64,000 bases of DNA from Sphingobacterium humi. Its GTDB lineage: Bacteria; Bacteroidota; Bacteroidia; Sphingobacteriales; Sphingobacteriaceae. This document shows, in pieces, positions 9,011-17,307 of this stretch. Under the pieces are notes generated by a model. That model saw only the letters and a list, made by a program, of their open reading frames with translations. It did no database searches and was not told where the DNA came from. The position numbers and the translations under genes are program-made. The stretch covers positions 124,001 through 188,000 of the forward strand of contig NZ_WSQA01000007.1 in assembly GCF_009768885.1 (NCBI RefSeq). The letters run 5' to 3'. Each line of letters opens with the position of its first letter. Position 1 is the stretch's first letter.

Positions 9011-10138
9011 TTATTTATAAATATCAGTTAAACTAAGCAGAGCTACGTCGGTAACATTTAAATAAGATTTTGCTTTTTGACTTCCCGCACAATAGGAAAG
9101 CAACACGTTCTTTTTATTGAAGTGAATACCCATGTAGCAATACCATCCATCCGGATCGATTTCAATGTTTTTCACTTTCTGCCATGTTTTTCCGTCGTCT
9201 TTGGAGATAGCAACCGTCAATGGCGTACGCTTATCTTTAATTTTCGGATCAGAACCATCGTTATTGTTCCAGATGGCAAACAGGTCTCCCGTACTCGGGA
9301 TGCGCTCGATACTGGCTGGCGAAAGTGGTGATTTTAAGTTATAAGGTTTTGCATACGACCAAGTGGCACCTTTATCTTTGGAATAAGAAACAAACTGCTT
9401 TCCGCTGGTCGCCCGGATGAACATCATCACATCGCCATTTTTCAGCTCCACTACGCCTGGTTCCTGCGTCACAATTTCGCTAGGCGCTTCCGCTTCCGAA
9501 CTTGATCTCCAGGTACGGCCGTTATCATCAGAGTAGTAGCTATATAAGTGTCCTTTTCCAGAAAACTGCGTTTTCGTATTTTTATGCAAGGCCACCGCCA
9601 TCAGCAAACGTCCCGATTTCAATTGAATCACGCGGTCATTATTCAATACAAAATAACCCTCTTTATCGGAAATACATTTAACGGGTTCAGACCAGGTTTT
9701 CGCCTCATCTTTGGAGAAACGCACGTATGGAATACAGTCTTGCACCGTATTTTTACGCAGGTAGAACAAGGCGATTTCCCCATTTTTCAAACGCAGTAAG
9801 GATACCGACATCACATTCATGCCGCCTTCGTTATCCAAAACACGGGCATCTTGTTGCGTCCAGGTTTTCCCACCATCGGCCGATATTCTACTGGCCAGAT
9901 GAGCCGGATCATGGTCGCCCCCATTTCCGGAGGTATAATGTGAATAAACAAACAGGATTTTACCATCTTTTAAGGTAACAAAGGAACCTTCACTGTTTCT
10001 AGGATTGGATGCACTCGGATCGAGTTTCAAGACGACATTATTCTTCATGTAAGGCACCTGTTGTGCTTGAACATCTGAAACAGCGGCCAGGCTCAGGGAG
10101 CAAACGGCCAGGCAAATGGATAAAAAATGTTTTTTCAT
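9011..10138 (-). CDS. Secreted sialidase-like (BNR/Asp-box) glycosidase
   Basis: A 375-residue protein with a signal peptide (cleavage near VQAQ, residue 26). At least five Asp-boxes of the S-x-D-x-G-x-T-W type are visible: SADGGKTW, SKDEAKTW, SDDNGRTW, SKDKGATW and SKDDGKTW. This is the hallmark of six-bladed sialidase/neuraminidase propellers (GH33 and relatives). An exact match to the FRIP motif is not obvious; NPRNSEGSFV stands in its place, so classical Neu5Ac-releasing activity is not assured. It is the first gene of the leftward operon, directly downstream of the shared promoter/operator. It probably cleaves a terminal sugar acid outside the cell or in the periplasm. Confidence 0.75.
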   Translation of the reverse strand: MKKHFLSICLAVCSLSLAAVSDVQAQQVPYMKNNVVLKLDPSASNPRNSEGSFVTLKDGKILFVYSHYTSGNGGDHDPAHLASRISADGGKTWTQQDARVLDNEGGMNVMSVSLLRLKNGEIALFYLRKNTVQDCIPYVRFSKDEAKTWSEPVKCISDKEGYFVLNNDRVIQLKSGRLLMAVALHKNTKTQFSGKGHLYSYYSDDNGRTWRSSSEAEAPSEIVTQEPGVVELKNGDVMMFIRATSGKQFVSYSKDKGATWSYAKPYNLKSPLSPASIERIPSTGDLFAIWNNNDGSDPKIKDKRTPLTVAISKDDGKTWQKVKNIEIDPDGWYCYMGIHFNKKNVLLSYCAGSQKAKSYLNVTDVALLSLTDIYK

Positions 10139-10157
10139 AATATGCTTTTTGGTTATT

Positions 10158-10176
10158 ATTAATATGTATTACATAT
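10158..10176 (-). promoter_or_regulatory. Palindromic operator A, downstream of the sialidase-operon promoter
   Basis: A perfect inverted repeat, ATATGTA-T-TACATAT (10162-10176), lies inside a 19-bp stretch that is identical to 16809-16827 upstream of the second leftward operon. The GTnnnAC core is what FadR-type GntR regulators usually bind. It lies immediately downstream of the predicted -7 element, where a bound protein would block transcription. The regulator gene itself is divergent at 10327. Confidence 0.75.
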
Positions 10177-10182
10177 ATACAT

Positions 10183-10214
10183 CTAAACTAAGGAATATTT
10201 TATTAGATAGCAAG
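10183..10214 (-). promoter_or_regulatory. Promoter of the sialidase-led operon
   Basis: On the minus strand CTTG (10214-10211) and TAGTTTAG (10190-10183) are 20 bp apart, close to the Bacteroidota TTTG / TAnnTTTG pattern. The order -33, -7, operator is the same as in the promoter at 16829-16858. Confidence 0.5.
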
Positions 10215-10279
10215 CATTTTAGAAAAAAATGCCGTAAAAATACCTGTATAATTGTTGCAGAAAAAACTTAGCTAATAAA

Positions 10280-10299
10280 ATAAGTAATACTTATATTTG
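10280..10299 (+). promoter_or_regulatory. Operator B and -7 element of the GntR regulator gene
   Basis: ATAAGTAATACTTAT (10280-10294) is a perfect 15-bp palindrome that differs from operators A and C at only two symmetrical positions. It overlaps TATATTTG (10292-10299), an exact match to the Bacteroidota -7 consensus TAnnTTTG, upstream of the gene at 10327. This suggests the regulator controls its own expression. Confidence 0.65.
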
Positions 10300-10326
10300 A
10301 AGAATATTTAAAGTAAAGCGAAACAC

Positions 10327-11016
10327 ATGAAATTACAAGGTATTAAACCCATTGAAAACATGACGCAGGTTGATCGTATTGAAATGAACCTGCATGATTA
10401 TTTTCGCAATGAAAACTTCTTACCTGGCGATTCCATCCCCAAAGAAATTGAGCTTGCCGAAGCCATGGGGGTTAGCCGTACCGCGATGCGGGAAGCATTA
10501 ACGCGTTTTAAAACCTTAGGCATTATCGAGTCGAAGAAAAACAGAGGGATGGTAATTACGGAACCCGATGTGCTTCAAAACATGAATCGCGTGTTAAATC
10601 CGCAACTTTTGCATCAAGATACCATGCAAGATTTCTTTGAATTACGCTTGGTGATTGAACTGGGCATTGCCGATTTACTTTATGTGCGCAAAACTGACGA
10701 AGACATTAAGAAGCTGGAGGAGATTGTAGACAAAGAGAATGCCGCCAAATCTAAAGCCGAAAAGTTGAAGTGGGATATCGAATTTCACGCAACCTTATAC
10801 AAAATTTCAGGAAACCAGACCATCGAGCGCTTTCAGCGCACCTTAATGCCGGTGTTCGATTACATGAAAAATACCCTGCACATCCGTTCTCAGGAACAAA
10901 CTGCAGATTATGTTTCGCATAAGGTTTTAATTCAGATTTTAAAAACGGGAACGGTTGAAGACTTTCGCCAAGGCATGTACAAGCATTTAATGCAATACTT
11001 CGAACAGATAAAATAA
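10327..11016 (+). CDS. FadR-subfamily GntR transcriptional regulator
   Basis: A 229-residue regulator. The N-terminal winged helix-turn-helix (residues about 15-80) shows PGDSIPKEIELAEAMGVSR followed by TAMREALTRFKTLGIIES, typical of GntR. The C-terminal all-helical FCD effector domain has the expected His positions in WDIEFHATLYKISGN and YVSHKVLIQIL, which usually bind a metal that helps hold a small carboxylic acid. It is the only rightward gene here, placed between two leftward operons whose promoters share its likely operator. Release by a sugar-acid or amino-acid-like intermediate is the natural hypothesis. A bidirectional terminator follows. Confidence 0.9.
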   Translation: MKLQGIKPIENMTQVDRIEMNLHDYFRNENFLPGDSIPKEIELAEAMGVSRTAMREALTRFKTLGIIESKKNRGMVITEPDVLQNMNRVLNPQLLHQDTMQDFFELRLVIELGIADLLYVRKTDEDIKKLEEIVDKENAAKSKAEKLKWDIEFHATLYKISGNQTIERFQRTLMPVFDYMKNTLHIRSQEQTADYVSHKVLIQILKTGTVEDFRQGMYKHLMQYFEQIK

Positions 11017-11030
11017 AAAGATTTAATCAT

Positions 11031-11063
11031 AAAAAAAGGAGATGCGCAGCATCTCCTTTTTTT
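11031..11063. terminator. Bidirectional intrinsic terminator
   Basis: GGAGATGC-GCA-GCATCTCC is an 8-bp perfect stem with a 3-nt loop, flanked by seven A on the left and seven T on the right. It lies between the convergent GntR gene (ends 11016) and susD (ends 11121), so it can stop transcription from both sides. Confidence 0.85.
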
Positions 11064-11120
11064 ATGGCTAGAAAGGTAATTTTTTATAGTTAGAAGTTCT
11101 TTTTTCTATAGTTTAGATTT

Positions 11121-12638
11121 CTATTTATACCCTTCGTTTTGTTGCACCTTAGGTTCCAAGCTCAGAGTTAACTCCGAAATCGGGAACAACATGAGGTGAT
11201 TTTGTCCTTTACGGTTTTGCAAGGAAGGCACCAGATCGAAGGCTTTATTAAAGCGGATCAAATCCCACCAGCGTTTACCCTCCAAGGTCAACTCCAACAA
11301 GCGTTCTTTTAATATTGCCTCATCCCCGGCCTGCTGCGTCGTATGCACATATACATGGTTGTTGTAGTTCGTACCATAGGCACGTTTGCGGATTTTGTTA
11401 ATCGCTTCCGTCGGATCCTGGCCCAATGCATTCTGCGCTTCCGCTTTCATGAGTAAAACATCGCCGTAGCGGAAGAGGACCATATCGTCGATAAAGCGAC
11501 GGTTACCACCGATCACGGTGCCGCTGAATTTCGAAAATACCGAGCCATAATATTGGGTACCGCCATTGGCTGCAGGCACCCGGATTTCGATAAAGGTGGC
11601 ATCACGACGCTGATCATCCATCGTAAACTGATCGCGAACCACTTGACTCATGCCGGCGAACGGGAATCCACCCAATACACCCAATTTATCCTTGGTGGCC
11701 TGATCCGTTTTATCTGTCATATAAGCTCCCGGCATATACATCAACTGGAAGATGTTATCGCCACTTTCCAAATCCTGATAGCGCACAGCCATCAAAATCT
11801 CCTTATTTCCTTTATTGTCGTAATCGAAGATGCTAGCATATTTATCCAATAAAGAAACATCCGCTTTCTCCACTTCATCAATCGCTGTTAAGGCTGTTCT
11901 AAAGTCGTTTGCACCGCCTCCCATGGTTTTTCCGGTCCATAAGTGCACTTCGGCCTTCAAGGCATTCACTGCAGGTTTCGACCACATATTACGTCCGGAT
12001 TTGAAATTCGCATTTGGAAACAAAGCCAACGAAGCCTCCAGATCCGATTTAATCATTTTCATGATGTCTTCCTTGGAAGAACGCTCTTTCATAATCACTT
12101 CCGGGTTATAGCCTTCGGTTGGTTCGGTTACCATAGGAAGAGCTCCCCAGGTTTTGGTCAGCACGAAATAGGCATACGCCCGCATAGCATGCGCCTCGGC
12201 CAACACTTGATTTTTAACCGCATCGGAGGAATAGGTAATTCCCGGCGCATATTTCAACAACAAGTTTGCATCATGGATAACCGTATACATCCCTTGCCAA
12301 GTACAGACTACAAAACCGTTCGCTGAACTGGCCCCCACATTGGAACGGTCGAGTTCGTTCAGGTAAAAAATCTGCATACCCGCAACGCCACCCAAGCTGC
12401 GATCCAACACTTCCGAGCGCATTTCACCCCAAGCAAACAGGTTTCCATTGGCCTGCGTTCTCAAGCGCACATACATACCGTTCAAGGCCCCCATCACATC
12501 ACCTTCCGATTTCCAGAACGACTGGTTAGAAATCTGACTGACAGGATCCAGTTCCAAGTTTTTCGTACAGGAAGACAGGGAAACCATCATCACCGCACTA
12601 TATGTTAAAATTCTTTTAATTCTTTTCATAACAATCAA
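11121..12638 (-). CDS. SusD/RagB family surface lipoprotein
   Basis: A 505-residue SusD-family glycan- or nutrient-binding lipoprotein. The lipobox SLSSC is near residue 26 and is followed by the conserved ELDPVSQISNQSFWKSEGD start of the SusD fold. AEAHAMRAYAYFVLTKTWG is the helical TPR-like core and GKRWWDLIRFNK the C-terminal signature. It forms the lid of the SusC channel encoded 3 bp upstream. Translation may begin at MKRIK, three codons inside the given start. Expressed with the aldolase and susC from the promoter at 16829-16858. Confidence 0.92.
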   Translation of the reverse strand: MIVMKRIKRILTYSAVMMVSLSSCTKNLELDPVSQISNQSFWKSEGDVMGALNGMYVRLRTQANGNLFAWGEMRSEVLDRSLGGVAGMQIFYLNELDRSNVGASSANGFVVCTWQGMYTVIHDANLLLKYAPGITYSSDAVKNQVLAEAHAMRAYAYFVLTKTWGALPMVTEPTEGYNPEVIMKERSSKEDIMKMIKSDLEASLALFPNANFKSGRNMWSKPAVNALKAEVHLWTGKTMGGGANDFRTALTAIDEVEKADVSLLDKYASIFDYDNKGNKEILMAVRYQDLESGDNIFQLMYMPGAYMTDKTDQATKDKLGVLGGFPFAGMSQVVRDQFTMDDQRRDATFIEIRVPAANGGTQYYGSVFSKFSGTVIGGNRRFIDDMVLFRYGDVLLMKAEAQNALGQDPTEAINKIRKRAYGTNYNNHVYVHTTQQAGDEAILKERLLELTLEGKRWWDLIRFNKAFDLVPSLQNRKGQNHLMLFPISELTLSLEPKVQQNEGYK

Positions 12639-12641
12639 AGC

Positions 12642-15600
12642 TTAAAATGTCAAATTAGCACCGAATACAATGGTTCTAGGCAAAGGATACCGACCGTTAT
12701 CGGTTCCACCCTCCTCCGGATTCAAGCCTTTATATTTCGAGAAATAATGCAGGTTCGAACCGGTTACATTGAAACGTAGCTGACTGATTTTTAATGGTTT
12801 CACAATAGACTCTGGCAAGGCATAGCTTAAGGTAACTTCTCTTAAGGCCAAGTAATCCCCTTTTTCGTAGTAATAGGAGTTACCACGGAAGATGTTACTG
12901 CGCGCCTGTTGATCGGCCCAATACACACGAGGAATATCCGTTACGTCACCCTGCTTTTGCCATGAACGCAATAAGGCTGTTGAAAGTCCATTTTCACCTT
13001 GAAACTGCCCCACACTGGTGGCTTCCGTATAGTTATAAATGGTATGTCCGGTGGTATAGTCCATCCGCACGGTTAAGCCAATATTTTTATAGGCAAAGGA
13101 GTTGGTAAAACCACCGGTCCAGGTTGGGTAAATATTACCCACATACACGCGGTCGCGGGAATCAATTTCACCATTGCCATCCACATCTTCCCAATTCACA
13201 TCCCCTCCGAATTTGGTTTTGTCTGAAAGCGGCACCATGGTGTCTTTCGGTCCTTTGGCCGCTTCCTCATCGGTAGCATAGATGCCCAATTGATGGTAGG
13301 CATACAAATCGCCAAAACGACCGCCTTCTTGCAATCCTCCTACCCAGGCATAATCGCCTTTTGAAGGCACATACACAAAATCACCTCCGATGCGGTTGTT
13401 TTCGATTCCATTTTCCGGAAGGTGCAAAATCTTGTTTTTCACTTTCGCCGAATTCAAGGAAATATCCCAGCTTAAAGGCGAGCTGCTTGGCAATACGCGT
13501 GCTGAAAGCTCTAATTCCACGCCTTTATTTTCTAAACTACCCAAATTGGTTAAGATACTGGCAAAACCGGTAGAATGCGGTAAAGACATGCTGGTCAATA
13601 AATTATCAGTTACCCGACGGTACACATCTACCATTAAATTGATGCGGTTGTTCAAGAAACCCACATCGGCCCCAAAGTTTAAGGTTTTAGACTCTTCCCA
13701 AGTCAATAAAGGGTTGGCTAGGGAATTGTTCATAATGGCGGCCAGCCCTGCATAGCGTTGACCTACGCTGTATTCGCCTTGCGCACCATATGGTGATAGG
13801 GAGCCGATATTACCGTTAACCCCATAACTCGCACGTAGTTTAAACTGGGAAACTGTTTGGTTGATGTTCTCCCAAAATGGCTCGTTATGCACATTCCAGC
13901 CGGCAGATACCCCCGGGAAGAAACCCCATTTCTGATTCCCTAAATTTGAAGCCCCATCGTAGCGCATATTCAGCGATAAGAGGTACTTCTGCATGTAGTT
14001 ATAGTTGATACGGGAAAAGTAACCGATGATGCGTAACTGCGATTCCGCACCGGATACTGTCACGGCTTCCGCCGCTCCGTTTAAAGTAGGTATCAAATCG
14101 GTTGCCGCTTTTCTTCCCGAAGCACTGATGTTCGAGTTAACGGTTTGGAAATAGGAGAAACCTAGTTTTGCATCAATTTCATGCTTTTCTAAAAAGGATT
14201 TGCTGTAAGAGAAAACCCCATCGGCCTGATGCTGTTTCAACTTGGTAAAACCGGCGCTGGCATCGCGGGAATCAACAAAAGTACTTACACCGTTGTAGTA
14301 CGCTTGTTGAAAAAAGCGGTTATCGGTCGTCACCTGGTATAAGGAGAACTGCGGCGAGAAATCCAATCCCGGTAAAATATCCCATTTACCGCCCACGGAA
14401 ATGGTCATGTTATCGTTATTATTCTTGGCGTCGATTTTCTGTAAATAATATTCCGGGTTACCGATGGAGCTTCCTACCCCCGGTGCCAGACTACCGTCTT
14501 CGAAGGTATACTTCGCCACTGGCGTTAAGGCTAGGGAACGACCGAACATGTTATTTTCGGTACCAAACACCTTTTTATCGTTCATGTTCGAGTATAACAA
14601 GCGCCCGAAAACGGTCAAATTATCCGCGGCTTTCACCTCGCCATTCAAGTTTACAGAAAGGCGTTTGTAATCGCTATCCAAGGCGATCCCTTGGTTGCCC
14701 AAATACCCTAAGCCTAGGTTAAACTTAGCCTTTTCGCTACCGCCGGCAAAGGTTAGGTTATGATTGTTGGTACGCCCAGTATTGAACAAAACATCCTGGT
14801 AGTCGGTACCCTTGAAAATAATGGTACGTGAAGGATCGATCGGATCGGGCATGCTTTCCCAACCCTCGCTTAATTTATGCTTATTGGCATCGGTAAGGTA
14901 TTGGGTAGTAAATGCTGTTTTATTGGTCAGGTCGTTACCCGCTCCGCCGGAAGTGGCCAAGCCCAGTTTAGTCAATTGACTAGGATCTTGCACCGCCCGG
15001 GCAGCAATCCCCAAACGTTGGAAATAGATATAATCACGCGCACCCAACAGCTCATATTTCTTTTGCAGGTTCGAAATACCATGGTCGTAACCATAGTTCA
15101 CTTGCACTTTCCCCTCTTTTCCGGATTTGGTGGTTACTAAAACGACACCATTGGCACCACGGGCGCCATAAATTGCGGTGGAAGCCGCATCTTTTAATAC
15201 TTGTAAAGATTCAATATCATTGGCATTGAGGTTATTGATGTCACCGCGGATGATACCATCCACAATATACAATGGTGTTGCGCCATTCGGATTGTTGATG
15301 GAGGTACCGCCGCGCACGATTACCCGTGGTGTGGCACCCGGTTGTCCGGAGGTACTTTGCACGCGCACACCTGGCAATGTTCCCTGCAAAGCAGAAGCCG
15401 CATTGGCCAAGGGCACATTTTCTAACACCTTTTTATCGAGTTTGGAAACCGAGGTGGTTAAGGTCTCACGCGATTGTGTACCATAGCCGATAACCAAAAC
15501 CTCCCCTACGGATGTTTCATCATCTTTCAGGGCGATCGTAAACTCCGCTTGTCCGTTTACCGGCACTTCCTGCACTTGTTTTCCGATATATTTAACGACA

Positions 15601-15821
15601 AGAACGGGCACGGCCGAACTTAGCGTCAGGTTAAAAGTCCCTCCTTCCCCGGTTGAAACCGCATTGTTGGTTCCTTTTTCGGTAATGGTTACGCCGGAAA
15701 GGCCGAGACCTTGTTCATCCGTTACCTTTCCTCTAATCTGGGTTTGGGCCATGACCACATAGCCCCAAACCAGTAGAGAGAAAGTCAACAAAAACTTGTA
15801 AAACTTCTCCTTGTTTTTCAT
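12642..15821 (-). CDS. SusC/RagA family TonB-linked outer membrane receptor
   Basis: A 1059-residue SusC-type receptor: signal peptide to VMAQ, a carboxypeptidase-regulatory-like domain (residues about 27-100), the plug with VLVIGYGTQSRETLTTSVS, LPGVRVQSTSGQPGATP and TPLYIVDGI, then a 22-strand barrel ending in FGANLTF. Unlike the second SusC in the window it has no STN domain, so it is not expected to signal to a FecI/FecR pair. That fits control by the nearby GntR repressor instead. It imports the operon's substrate with the SusD partner, powered by TonB. Confidence 0.93.
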   Translation of the reverse strand: MKNKEKFYKFLLTFSLLVWGYVVMAQTQIRGKVTDEQGLGLSGVTITEKGTNNAVSTGEGGTFNLTLSSAVPVLVVKYIGKQVQEVPVNGQAEFTIALKDDETSVGEVLVIGYGTQSRETLTTSVSKLDKKVLENVPLANAASALQGTLPGVRVQSTSGQPGATPRVIVRGGTSINNPNGATPLYIVDGIIRGDINNLNANDIESLQVLKDAASTAIYGARGANGVVLVTTKSGKEGKVQVNYGYDHGISNLQKKYELLGARDYIYFQRLGIAARAVQDPSQLTKLGLATSGGAGNDLTNKTAFTTQYLTDANKHKLSEGWESMPDPIDPSRTIIFKGTDYQDVLFNTGRTNNHNLTFAGGSEKAKFNLGLGYLGNQGIALDSDYKRLSVNLNGEVKAADNLTVFGRLLYSNMNDKKVFGTENNMFGRSLALTPVAKYTFEDGSLAPGVGSSIGNPEYYLQKIDAKNNNDNMTISVGGKWDILPGLDFSPQFSLYQVTTDNRFFQQAYYNGVSTFVDSRDASAGFTKLKQHQADGVFSYSKSFLEKHEIDAKLGFSYFQTVNSNISASGRKAATDLIPTLNGAAEAVTVSGAESQLRIIGYFSRINYNYMQKYLLSLNMRYDGASNLGNQKWGFFPGVSAGWNVHNEPFWENINQTVSQFKLRASYGVNGNIGSLSPYGAQGEYSVGQRYAGLAAIMNNSLANPLLTWEESKTLNFGADVGFLNNRINLMVDVYRRVTDNLLTSMSLPHSTGFASILTNLGSLENKGVELELSARVLPSSSPLSWDISLNSAKVKNKILHLPENGIENNRIGGDFVYVPSKGDYAWVGGLQEGGRFGDLYAYHQLGIYATDEEAAKGPKDTMVPLSDKTKFGGDVNWEDVDGNGEIDSRDRVYVGNIYPTWTGGFTNSFAYKNIGLTVRMDYTTGHTIYNYTEATSVGQFQGENGLSTALLRSWQKQGDVTDIPRVYWADQQARSNIFRGNSYYYEKGDYLALREVTLSYALPESIVKPLKISQLRFNVTGSNLHYFSKYKGLNPEEGGTDNGRYPLPRTIVFGANLTF

Positions 15822-15871
15822 AATTCATTTATTTGATGTTTATCTTTTTTTGGTTAGATGTGTTGGTTCTG

Positions 15872-16774
15872 TTATTCCTTAAGGGTATCCTCCAGGCTTA
15901 ACAGAATTTTAGCCACTTCAGCCGAATCCCAATTCGCTTGCCCTCGAGCTAGAGGTGACACGGTTTGGCCGATTTGAATCTGATAGCGCTGTTGCATGGC
16001 CTCTTCCAGGAATGTCCAGATATTCGGCAATACGTATTCAATAATTTCTTGGAACTTCAACATAAAGCGGCGCGCCAGTTCAAAATCCCCAGCTTTAAAG
16101 GCATTTAACACATGTTTACACTCGGCAGCCCATAGGTTATAGAAGGTTCCGATGGCGCCTACAGTGCCGGATAGGGCGGCCTGGCAGATCAATTCATCCG
16201 CTCCGCTGAATAATTTTAAGCGATCTTTGGCGATGTTATGGATTCTACTGATTTCCAACATATTGCCCGTGGTCAATTTCATCCCCGCACTATAAGGGAT
16301 ATCGATAATGGCCTGAATAAAATCGGCGACATTGCCGGGAATGGAATTATTCCCCAATTGATACGGAAAAAACGGTAGTTGCCCTGCTTTGGCAATCTCT
16401 TCATAATGGTATAAGGCCATTTTGGCACCACCGCCAAAATAGATGGGACCTACGGATGATACCGCCGCAGCGCCTGCCTCAGAGGCATGTGCCGCCAAAA
16501 GACATGATTCTTTGGTGGTCACCGTCCCAACTTGTACCATTACCGGTACGCGACCTTGCGCCGTTTGCAATACAGTTTCTAATACCTGCTTTCTATCTTC
16601 TTGATTGAATAAGATACCCTGCCCGGTAGAGCCTAAGACGTACAAACCGTCGACCCCTTGGCCGATTAATACGTCTGTCAGTTTCTCCAATTGCCCAAGG
16701 TTAGGACGTTCGTTTTCACCTACCGGCGTGAACAAGGCAGGCCACAAGCCGTGAAATTCAGTGTTATGATTCAT
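15872..16774 (-). CDS. Dihydrodipicolinate synthase / N-acetylneuraminate lyase family aldolase
   Basis: A 300-residue TIM-barrel class I aldolase. GSTGQG (residues 48-53) binds the keto-acid carboxylate, Tyr138 in FFPYQLGN is the proton relay and Lys166 in GMKLTTGN is the Schiff-base lysine. These positions agree within one residue with E. coli NanA (Tyr137, Lys165). It would split a nonulosonic or other 2-keto-3-deoxy acid into pyruvate and an aldehyde. It is first in an operon with susC (50 bp downstream) and susD. Residues around the sugar tail differ enough that the substrate could be a sialic acid relative or a KDG-type acid. Confidence 0.8.
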   Translation of the reverse strand: MNHNTEFHGLWPALFTPVGENERPNLGQLEKLTDVLIGQGVDGLYVLGSTGQGILFNQEDRKQVLETVLQTAQGRVPVMVQVGTVTTKESCLLAAHASEAGAAAVSSVGPIYFGGGAKMALYHYEEIAKAGQLPFFPYQLGNNSIPGNVADFIQAIIDIPYSAGMKLTTGNMLEISRIHNIAKDRLKLFSGADELICQAALSGTVGAIGTFYNLWAAECKHVLNAFKAGDFELARRFMLKFQEIIEYVLPNIWTFLEEAMQQRYQIQIGQTVSPLARGQANWDSAEVAKILLSLEDTLKE

Positions 16775-16808
16775 TGATATTGTTTTGTTATTGGTTAATG
16801 CGAATACA

Positions 16809-16858
16809 ATTAATATGTATTACATATGTAAATATAGCTAAGTTTTTAAATAATCAAA
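16809..16858 (-). promoter_or_regulatory. Promoter plus operator C of the aldolase-susC-susD operon
   Basis: On the minus strand TTTG (16858-16855), an 18-bp spacer and TATATTTA (16836-16829) form a good Bacteroidota promoter. Directly downstream is ATATGTATTACATAT (16813-16827), identical to operator A at 10162-10176. The order -33, -7, operator is conserved between the two promoters, which supports a common repressor. Confidence 0.75.
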
Positions 16859-17221
16859 TGAAATATTAAAATATTTCTAAAAGTATGTAGCGAATGGACA
16901 GGATTAAGTCCTACAAGCGTATGTAGCACTTATTTCCCCTTGCTTGCAGAAGGAATAGAAATGGTTCTTAAGTGTTTTATGTTTTTTTAAATTATTGTTA
17001 GGGGATGATTTGGGAAGGATACAGCCTTAGGTAGTGGCTGGTTTTGATCTGTCTTTAGACTTTCTTTTAACTGGGCTTGGGTAGGGTTTTTGAATGGCTT
17101 TTGATGAGCTCTATCTCTCCCCTATCTTCGCCTACTGCAAAGGGGATTGATACGGGTGTGAAAGGGGTTTGAAAGGGGAGTGAAAAGGGACTAAGCAAAA
17201 GCAGGTCGCGCGTTGGGGCGA
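16859..17221. other. Noncoding spacer with a G-rich dispersed repeat
   Basis: No convincing gene on either strand. The right half (17142-17200) carries several GGGG/GGG runs spaced by GTGAAA or TTTGAAA units. It includes TTGATACGGGTGTGAAAGGG (17147-17166), which occurs again, in the same orientation, at 55800-55819 after the thiamine operon. Confidence 0.6.
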
Positions 17222-17262
17222 GGAAAAAAAGAAGGCAGGCCTTATGGGAAGAACCTGCCTTT
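17222..17262 (-). terminator. Terminator of the fasciclin/IPT surface locus
   Basis: Read leftward, AAGGCAGG pairs with CCTGCCTT across a loop of about 14 nt and is followed by CTTTTTTT. It lies 46 bp beyond the stop of the last gene of the long leftward locus (17308). Confidence 0.7.
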
Positions 17263-17307
17263 GCTTAACCTATGAATGAAACAAAAATTACATGGTCTGT
17301 TGTTGGT

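Noticed and set aside
16859..17221. A CRISPR-like or tandem repeat array from the G-rich units
   Set aside because: Units are irregular in length and spacing, with no conserved direct repeat plus variable spacer pattern and no cas genes nearby.
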